A stretch of 36,517 bases of DNA from Ignavibacteria bacterium (lineage in GTDB: Bacteria > Bacteroidota > Ignavibacteria > Kapaibacteriales > UBA2268): positions 1 through 36,517 of the forward strand of contig JAAYTD010000072.1 of NCBI GenBank assembly GCA_012518115.1. Reading direction: 5' to 3'. Positions 30,936 through 36,517 of this stretch are shown here, piece after piece (the first letter of the stretch is position 1; each line of letters begins with the position of its first letter). Made by a program: the position numbers and the translations under genes. The notes below the pieces were generated by a model, which saw only the letters and a list, made by a program, of their open reading frames with translations, did not search any database and had not been told where the DNA came from.

Positions 30936-32030
30936 ATGATTATGAGCAAATTTCCAATTTTAAATAGCAAAAACAATATTTTTGTAGCTAAGAAAACAAA
31001 AATAATATGTTTTATAGCCTGCATCTTACTACTAAACAACTTGCAAGCCCAAGAAAGTGGAGGTGGATATGCGGGAAGTTGGTTGTTCCGAAACGAATGT
31101 GCCCGTCCTATCGCATTAGCTGGTGGATTTACAGCGATTTCAAACGATCCAAGTGCAATAATTTATAATCCTGCTGGATTAAGTAACTTACATTATGAAC
31201 CACAAATTATAAGCTCTGTAAGTATGCTCGGTTTAGGACGAACTGGAGCAACATTAGCATGGGCTCAACAGATATATGACAACTTAGGTGTTGGAGTTTC
31301 CTTTAACAATCTTTACACAGGAACGTTTACGGCACGAGACCAATTAGGACACGCTTATGGCGAATATTCAAATTATCAATATGCAATAGCTGCTGCTGCT
31401 TCATACAAAATAGCTTATGCAAGTTTTGGAGCTACAGCAAAATATCTTACAAATAATTTGCAAGGCTCAGAAACTTTTGCTAACGGTTTTGCAGTGGATT
31501 TCGGCGCTATGTTTGATATATTTGATATGTTTAATTTCGGAATTACATTACAAAATGCTTCAGGTATGATGTTTTGGAATACTGTAAATAGTGATATAAT
31601 GACAATTCCATGGCGAATTAAAGCCGGAGTAGCTACGCGCTTCGGATTAAATGCCGAAGTCTATACAGATAGAAGTACAGCGACAGGAGAACTTGAAGAA
31701 ATTTATGTTCCCGCTACGCGCTCTATTTTAATAGGATTAGATGCTTCTTTTACTCAATTCGCAATGTCGCCGACCTTTACTCTCGCTACAGAAATTGTAG
31801 CTCACGAACTTATTACTTTCCGTGGCGGAATAGCAATATATGGAGAAAAATGGGGACGCCCACAACTTTTCCCAATGAATCTTTGGGGTGCCGGTGTATC
31901 TGTCTATCCCGACCTAAGCGAAATTGTTGAAGAATTACCTTTCTCTTTCTCAATAGATTATTCCGTAACAAATGATTTGCTAAATTCAAACGGTATTTCT
32001 CATCACATATCTTTATCAGTAGATTTTTAA
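30936..32030 (+). CDS. PorV/PorQ-like outer-membrane protein (UPF0164 type)
   Basis: A 364-aa predicted outer-membrane beta-barrel. After a signal peptide (to about residue 39, 'CFIACILLLNNLQAQ') comes the family signature 'ARPIALAGGFTAISNDPSAI' followed by 'IYNPAGLSNL', shared by PorV, PorQ and UPF0164 barrels of the FadL-like class. The rest alternates short amphipathic strands and ends in Phe (SVDF), as outer-membrane proteins do. In T9SS, PorV shuttles cargo to the sortase PorU; whether this copy is PorV itself or a paralogue cannot be told. The neighbours, a T9SS-type frameshifted gene before and a T9SS cargo after, fit such a role. Start ATG 30936 or 30942. A TATATTTA box (30878-30885) may be its promoter. 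Confidence 0.8.
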   Translation: MIMSKFPILNSKNNIFVAKKTKIICFIACILLLNNLQAQESGGGYAGSWLFRNECARPIALAGGFTAISNDPSAIIYNPAGLSNLHYEPQIISSVSMLGLGRTGATLAWAQQIYDNLGVGVSFNNLYTGTFTARDQLGHAYGEYSNYQYAIAAAASYKIAYASFGATAKYLTNNLQGSETFANGFAVDFGAMFDIFDMFNFGITLQNASGMMFWNTVNSDIMTIPWRIKAGVATRFGLNAEVYTDRSTATGELEEIYVPATRSILIGLDASFTQFAMSPTFTLATEIVAHELITFRGGIAIYGEKWGRPQLFPMNLWGAGVSVYPDLSEIVEELPFSFSIDYSVTNDLLNSNGISHHISLSVDF

Positions 32031-32149
32031 GAAAATTTGATAAATAGTCAAACTATTTTTTACACCGTACCGCAAAAACAATGACAAGAAAACATAGTTG
32101 TTTTTTTATATTTTACTAAAAATGTTGCAATTAAGTAAATTTATTTTTG

Positions 32150-32157
32150 TATATTTA
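32150..32157 (+). promoter_or_regulatory. -7-like box before the T9SS cargo gene
   Basis: TATATTTA, one base off TAnnTTTG; 99 bp before the start codon. Confidence 0.4.
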
Positions 32158-32243
32158 AATTAGATAAAACAATTCTAAACAGATGTTTTTTGCAATAAAT
32201 TCTTTTGTACTCTCAAATCATTAATTATATAAAAATAAAAACT

Positions 32244-32248
32244 AGGAG
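32244..32248 (+). promoter_or_regulatory. Unusual Shine-Dalgarno sequence
   Basis: AGGAG, 8 bp before the ATG at 32257. Most starts in this window have no such site, as expected for Bacteroidota, so this one stands out. Confidence 0.55.
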
Positions 32249-32256
32249 AAAATAAT

Positions 32257-34005
32257 ATGAAAAAAACAACTGATAACCCACAAAAATTGATTAAAACTAT
32301 TCGCGACTATTCTAAAAACAGACTAAAAACTACTAGTTTATTAGCAGTATGTGTATTACTTATTTCTTATATTTTCAGCTATGATGCTGCAGCTCAAAGT
32401 ATTGTTTGGCAACATAGTATGGATTTTCCAGAAGAGGCAGCAGTATCCCCCAGTGATTATAATGGTACGCCTTTAATTCCTACAAGTGATAATAATTATC
32501 TACTTAGTTATAATTTTTATAAGCTGATAGGTATGGAATATAGAGAGGGTGGCGGGACTTTTGTTAAGAATTATGAGCCTTGTATTATTAAATTTGATGA
32601 TTTAGAAGGCAAATTTATTTTTAAAAAAACATATCCTGATGAAAATATTCGTAAATATGAAGGCAAGATTTATAAACATCAATTTGAAAAGTTTGACTTT
32701 ATAATGGAAAAGAAAAGCGGTGAGTATTGGTTCGCAGGGCATTCTCATTGGACGACATATGTTGAAAGCGGCAATTCATATGTAACAGGTGCTCTTATGC
32801 TTAAGTTTCCTTATCTTGTTAAAACGAATGCTAATGGAGAAATTATTAGTATGAAGAATGTCCAAAAAGAAGTTTTTAATTCAGGCAAGGGACCTTCTAA
32901 TGAAAGATCTTTTGTTGGGTCTCAAGGTAAATTATTTTATGATTCGGAACGTGAACTGTTTGTTCGTTTTGTAGTTAATAAAAATTTTTTAGTAATTCAA
33001 GAATTTGACACAAATTTTACGAAAATTAACGATAATAAAGTTTCCAGATTTCAACTTTCTACAGAGTTAAATGAGACAAACTCGTCTAATCTATTAGTTA
33101 AGAAACTTTTAAACGGCAATTATGTTGTTTTTGTTAAACTCAATTTGAAGGGTGGTGATTATTACGGAGGATTATTTCGTACTTATACATCTAATTTAGA
33201 AATAGTAGAAGATAAGTATTTTGATGATTCGGAAAAAGTAGAATTAATGCATACTTGCCAAATAGATGAAACTAAAGATGGAAATATATTACTTGTTTCT
33301 TTAACAGATACGAATTTTATCATCAGAGAAATAACACCTGAATTTAAAAATGTAAGTTCAAAAACATTAAACCTTACGGAAAAATTTGATAATAAGGAAA
33401 TTACTCCACGAGGAGTTTTATTTTTAGATAACAAAATTCTTTTTATGGGTACGACAGACACAACGATATATTATAAAGCTTCTTCTACTGCACCTAAATT
33501 ATCAGAAAGGAAGCATTATAAACTACATCTTTTAGAAACCGATTTAGCTTATAATAATCAGCGGAAATTTAGTTTAAATGATTCTTCTTTTACGTATCTT
33601 AGTTTTGTTGTACGTCCCAGTATAGATAATAAAAATTATATTGTAGCTACTGTTAGTAGAGATATAATAACTGGGAGACGTAGTTTGTACTTAGCCAAGA
33701 TTGGCTCTTTTACTCCTATTTCTACCCCTGACTTAGTTACTTCTTCCACTGTTTCCACTGTCTTTCCGAATCCTATAGTAGCGGGCGAGGCTCAATTAAG
33801 TTTAGAATTAAAGCAATCTTGTGATGTACGCATTGTTTTAAGTGATGTTTTAGGTAGAGAAAAATTAAATATATTTTCAGGTTTTTTAGAAGCGGGTCGT
33901 TTTACTAAGTTTTTTGATGTAAGATGCTTAGCTAGTGGAATTTATTTTATAAAGACTTCTATAGGTGATAAATTTATAGTTGACAAATTAATAATTAATC
34001 GGTAA
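32257..34005 (+). CDS. T9SS cargo protein with C-terminal type A sorting domain
   Basis: A 582-aa secreted protein. The N-terminus is a long signal peptide: a basic stretch of about 25 residues, then 'SLLAVCVLLISYIFSYDAAAQ'-type hydrophobic core with cleavage near AAAQ-S. The body (about 48-495) is made of short strands with recurring 'G.YVVFVKLN' / 'DGNILLVSLTDTNFIIREI' patterns, compatible with a beta-propeller-like fold; no enzyme motif is seen. The C-terminal about 80 residues form a T9SS type A sorting domain: 'STVFPNPIVAGEAQLSL', 'CDVRIVLSDVLGREKL', 'LASGIYFIKTSIGDKF' and a final 'KLIINR'. It follows a PorV-like gene. It has an AGGAG site and a strong terminator (34045). Confidence 0.88.
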   Translation: MKKTTDNPQKLIKTIRDYSKNRLKTTSLLAVCVLLISYIFSYDAAAQSIVWQHSMDFPEEAAVSPSDYNGTPLIPTSDNNYLLSYNFYKLIGMEYREGGGTFVKNYEPCIIKFDDLEGKFIFKKTYPDENIRKYEGKIYKHQFEKFDFIMEKKSGEYWFAGHSHWTTYVESGNSYVTGALMLKFPYLVKTNANGEIISMKNVQKEVFNSGKGPSNERSFVGSQGKLFYDSERELFVRFVVNKNFLVIQEFDTNFTKINDNKVSRFQLSTELNETNSSNLLVKKLLNGNYVVFVKLNLKGGDYYGGLFRTYTSNLEIVEDKYFDDSEKVELMHTCQIDETKDGNILLVSLTDTNFIIREITPEFKNVSSKTLNLTEKFDNKEITPRGVLFLDNKILFMGTTDTTIYYKASSTAPKLSERKHYKLHLLETDLAYNNQRKFSLNDSSFTYLSFVVRPSIDNKNYIVATVSRDIITGRRSLYLAKIGSFTPISTPDLVTSSTVSTVFPNPIVAGEAQLSLELKQSCDVRIVLSDVLGREKLNIFSGFLEAGRFTKFFDVRCLASGIYFIKTSIGDKFIVDKLIINR

Positions 34006-34044
34006 TTTTTAGTGAAATATAACTAAAAAATATAACTAAAATAT

Positions 34045-34079
34045 AAAAAACAGACTATAAAAATATAGTCTGTTTTTTT
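34045..34079 (+). terminator. Rho-independent terminator after the T9SS cargo gene
   Basis: A perfect 15-bp stem (34045-34059 with 34064-34078), AAAA loop and T7. Confidence 0.9.
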
Positions 34080-34139
34080 ATTAACATCAAATTGAATAAT
34101 ATGACAGTAGGGGTGTTTCTTGTGGTCGCCATTATTTAA

Positions 34140-34205
34140 AATTTCCCTTCGGGACGAATGTCGGGGCGTGTCGCGACACGCCCTACGAAGTTTGACGGGG
34201 TAGTC
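34140..34205 (+). repeat. Dispersed repeat, mosaic copy C with a 20-bp palindrome
   Basis: Both ends match copies A/B (CTTCGGGACGAA at the left, TTTGACGGGGTAGTC at the right, nearly as in the others). The middle is replaced by a perfect 20-bp palindrome at 34164-34183 centred on TCGCGA. Confidence 0.8.
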
Positions 34206-34270
34206 ATTTGGAAACAGAAGACAGAAGTCGGAAAACGGAAACAATGAACAATGGATAATGATCGTTTAAC

Positions 34271-34309
34271 CGCAAAGAACATAAAGAGTTACGCAAAGAA
34301 CGCAAAGAA
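34271..34309 (+). repeat. Short direct repeats CGCAAAGAA
   Basis: Exact CGCAAAGAA at 34271, 34292 and 34301, the last two directly adjacent. Confidence 0.8.
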
Positions 34310-34338
34310 GTCAGAAGATTTTCCACTCTTCGCTAGGA

Positions 34339-34399
34339 GCAAATTCCCCTTCGGGACGAAGGGGTGGCAAGCGCTAGCTTGACGGGGTAGTCTATTAAA
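34339..34399 (+). repeat. 61-nt dispersed repeat, copy B
   Basis: 60 of 61 bases identical to copy A (22032-22092), same orientation, 12.3 kb away. Confidence 0.9.
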
Positions 34400-34400
34400 A

Positions 34401-34476
34401 ATGTCACCTCTACGGGGTTTTATAAAAAAATGTATTTCACAATGCTATAATAATGTCATCCCTACGGGATTTTATA
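34401..34476 (+). repeat. Two tandem ATGTCA-CTACGGG units
   Basis: Related units start at 34401 and 34453 (52-bp period), each with ATGTCA, CTACGGG and TTTTATA. The second contains the hairpin ATCCC-TAC-GGGAT (34458-34470), similar in design to the hairpins of the first island. Confidence 0.75.
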
Positions 34477-34529
34477 GGATACTACATTTTGGGCAAATTA
34501 TTATTCAAAATTGTATAAAAATACAAAAA

Positions 34530-36401
34530 TTACTTTGAAAACAAATTTTCAAATTGAAGTTTAGCATTTTTATCATATCCGCCACCTTTGCTAATTAATT
34601 CATTATCTTTTGAAATAATAAAATAACTTGGTGTGGTAAAAGGTACGTTCAAATATTGTATGAGCTTATGAGGATTCTTTACTAAAAAAGTATAATCATT
34701 ACGATAAGCATCTAATTTAAGTAGTTCTTCAATATTATCTAATGTTACAACGAATATAGTTATGTTACCATTAGATTTTTGTTTTGCCGCTTTAATATCT
34801 TTTAGTAATTGATGACAAGGGCTACAAGATACTGAAGAAAATAAAATCATTTTAGTAGTTTTTACGTCGTTGATATTTTTTTTGCTTCCGTCACTTAACT
34901 CTATTTCAGGAAAATCTGTTAATTTTATTTGTTGGATTGGATATTTTGCAGTTAGTTCAGTAATTTTGCTATCTATATCAATATTCGGATTTTCTTTATG
35001 AATTTTTAGAAGTCGTTTTTTTATATTTACTCGTTCAGGAAACATTTGATATGCTTTGAAAATATAAGCGTCTGCGGAATCTAAATTTTTCATCTCTACA
35101 AACAATTCGCTAATTATATCATAAGTCATTCCGCGAAACATATCATATTCAGGAATATCTTTCAGCAAAGTATCGCGTAAAAAAGATATTGTTTCTTGAT
35201 ATTTATGGTTTGCTTTTGCTTGTTCTAACAATACAGATTGTAAAAAATTTCTCTTCATTTTATAATGCAAAAACGCATCATATCCTTCTAAATCGGAACG
35301 TTTTGCAACAAATGCTTTTTTTAATTCTGCGGTAATTTCTTCAAGTGCTTGCAAAGAATCAGGTAGCAAGTGTGATAAACAATTTGCTTTATAATTTTTA
35401 TAATCATTTATATTTCTTTGCATATTCATATTAGCATTAGCGATTTTTATACCTAACTTTGCAAATGTCTCTTTATATTCAGCTGATTTTTTATGAAACC
35501 TATTAAAAAAACCAGCATGGAACCTACCCTGTAACCATATAGAATTTATATTATTTTCCATCAATTTTGTCATCATATTAATATAATCTTTTTCTTCAAG
35601 ATTAAGGGTCCCTATGTAATCATCTATCAACTGGGCAAAAAGCTCATTAGCTAAAGATTGAGGTGATTTAGTTTCAACAATTTTATGGAAAGCTGTTTTT
35701 GCTTTGTTTTCGTCATTTAAGGCTAAATAAGCAGCAAGTTGTAAAAAAGCTAGTTCCTTGTTTGTACTATAGTTAGTTTCTAAATACTCTAAATCTGCTT
35801 TTATTAGATCAATAAACTGCTCATTAGTTAATTTCTTTTTATCTTTATTCCATTTTGCAAAATAAATTGTAATATTATCGGGATATTGTTCACGTTCTTC
35901 TTCAAAGATTTTCATATAATTTGTATCATCACTTTCTTCAAGCAGAAAATAACGAGCTCCATATTCATAATCATTCGCATTTCTATAAACAGGAATTGCT
36001 AAAGGCATATCTACTAAATCGTTATATTTTAAATTATCTCCTGATATTTGCAAAGTTAAACTTGCAGTGTTTTCAGGCAGTTTGAATTTACAAGTAAAAA
36101 TTGAATCGTCTTGTTGTTCTAATTTTATACATTTCTCATAAAAATTTGTAGATAAGAATTGGTATCCTCGTATATCTAAATATATATTTTCCGAAAGGCA
36201 TGATTTTTCTTTCACATAAACTAAATTATATTCTTGGTTGTTTACAATTTTTTGTTTTGGCAAATTTTTATCAGATGCGTATATGTGTACTTCGCCGGGC
36301 GTAAATTCAGTTTGGTTATTTTTTTCTTTGTTTTGTGAACAGGAGAAAAAGCAAGGAAGTAACACTATGCAAGAAAACAACACTATAATAAGACGTTTCA
36401 T
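34530..36401 (-). CDS. Lipoprotein with C-terminal thioredoxin-like (TlpA-type) domain
   Basis: A 623-aa lipoprotein (signal 'VLFSCIVLLPCFFSC', lipidated Cys at the end, then SQNKEKNN). The N-terminal 150 residues look beta-rich. The middle (about 155-490) is helical with TPR-like stretches ('YFAKWNKDKKKLTNEQFIDL', 'LFVEMKNLDSADAYIFKAYQ', 'MFPERVNIKKRLLKIHKENP'). The last 120 residues form a thioredoxin fold with the redox motif Cys526-Ser-Pro-Cys529 in 'LFSSVSCSPCHQLLKDI' and the cis-proline loop 'PFTTPSYFII'. This domain order resembles the TlpA-family proteins with large N-terminal regions that are common in Bacteroidota. The likely role is thiol-disulfide exchange in the periplasm; the partner is unknown. 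A promoter lies at the right edge of the window. Confidence 0.85.
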   Translation of the reverse strand: MKRLIIVLFSCIVLLPCFFSCSQNKEKNNQTEFTPGEVHIYASDKNLPKQKIVNNQEYNLVYVKEKSCLSENIYLDIRGYQFLSTNFYEKCIKLEQQDDSIFTCKFKLPENTASLTLQISGDNLKYNDLVDMPLAIPVYRNANDYEYGARYFLLEESDDTNYMKIFEEEREQYPDNITIYFAKWNKDKKKLTNEQFIDLIKADLEYLETNYSTNKELAFLQLAAYLALNDENKAKTAFHKIVETKSPQSLANELFAQLIDDYIGTLNLEEKDYINMMTKLMENNINSIWLQGRFHAGFFNRFHKKSAEYKETFAKLGIKIANANMNMQRNINDYKNYKANCLSHLLPDSLQALEEITAELKKAFVAKRSDLEGYDAFLHYKMKRNFLQSVLLEQAKANHKYQETISFLRDTLLKDIPEYDMFRGMTYDIISELFVEMKNLDSADAYIFKAYQMFPERVNIKKRLLKIHKENPNIDIDSKITELTAKYPIQQIKLTDFPEIELSDGSKKNINDVKTTKMILFSSVSCSPCHQLLKDIKAAKQKSNGNITIFVVTLDNIEELLKLDAYRNDYTFLVKNPHKLIQYLNVPFTTPSYFIISKDNELISKGGGYDKNAKLQFENLFSK

Positions 36402-36460
36402 TATTTAACACTCCATAATAAATTCAGTTTTTTAATATTTTATCTAATAAACTAATATTA

Positions 36461-36490
36461 CAAAAATAAATAAAAAACAAACAAAAACAA
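36461..36490 (-). promoter_or_regulatory. Promoter of the thioredoxin-like lipoprotein gene
   Basis: Read on the minus strand: TTG at 36490-36488, a 19-bp spacer and TATTTTTG at 36468-36461. Predicted start near 36454, leader about 53 nt. Confidence 0.65.
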
Positions 36491-36517
36491 CAAGTATTTT
36501 TTCTAAAAAAGTAAAAA

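Larger units (their letters stand above)
34080..34529. other. Second repeat island, non-coding
   Basis: There is no gene in this stretch. It holds, in order: a mosaic copy of the dispersed repeat (34140-34205), a purine-rich tract of the type GGAAACAGAAGACAGAAG (about 34208-34260), three CGCAAAGAA units (34271-34309), copy B of the 61-nt repeat (34339-34399) and two copies of an ATGTCA...CTACGGG unit (34401-34476). The left end abuts the cargo gene's terminator and the right end the thioredoxin-like gene's stop codon. Confidence 0.7.

Noticed and set aside
34023-34244. 73-codon minus-strand open frame next to the cargo gene
   Set aside because: It spans the terminator hairpin and mosaic repeat copy C; the sequence is repeat-derived and low in coding character.

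Overview
The window is A+T-rich (roughly 70 % A+T by eye) and reads as a chromosomal segment of a Bacteroidota/FCB-group bacterium. Four things support this: about a dozen promoters of the Bacteroidota type (-33 TTTG, -7 TAnnTTTG) in front of genes; type IX secretion (T9SS) cargo-like C-termini and a PorV/UPF0164-type outer-membrane protein; an IgGFc-binding-domain surface protein; and a Bacteroidota-style GlmU-like nucleotidyltransferase. No phage, transposase, CRISPR or rRNA gene was seen.

Layout. 1-704 (-) is the N-terminal part of a secreted IgGFc-binding-type protein that runs off the left edge. 1130-5707 (+) holds recJ, an M3 peptidase lipoprotein and a DNA-alkylation repair methyltransferase. 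5858-7412 (+) is a SAM methyltransferase plus family 2 glycosyltransferase pair. 7434-9389 (-) is an outer-membrane protein with two OmpA-like domains. 9559-13821 (+) encodes two exported proteases, a prolyl oligopeptidase and a Tsp/Prc protease. 13832-19591 (-) is a tightly packed operon: TPR lipoprotein, motA, motB, a receiver protein fused to a degenerate HD-GYP domain, and dusB. 19667-21591 (-) is coaX plus a GlmU-like protein. 21845-21917 (+) is initiator tRNA-fMet with its own promoter and terminator. A 412-bp palindrome-rich repeat island follows, then rpsA (22550-24640, +) and dxs (24803-26713, +). A solitary nuoM (26796-28433, -) has its own promoter. 28663-34005 (+) encodes envelope proteins: an unknown single-pass TPR-like protein, a frameshifted small T9SS-type gene, a PorV-like barrel and a T9SS cargo. 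A second repeat island (34079-34529) precedes a thioredoxin-fold lipoprotein (34530-36401, -).

The most distinctive content is (i) a complete flagellar-type MotA/MotB stator pair translationally linked to a receiver/pseudo-HD-GYP protein and a TPR lipoprotein; (ii) a 24-nt in-frame direct repeat bracketing the only membrane helix of the 28663 protein; (iii) two islands of nested palindromic repeats sharing a 61-nt unit; and (iv) a nuoM separated from other complex I genes. I did not find a clearly new defence or mobile system. Everything here is read by eye from sequence; family names rest on recognised motifs, not on searches.
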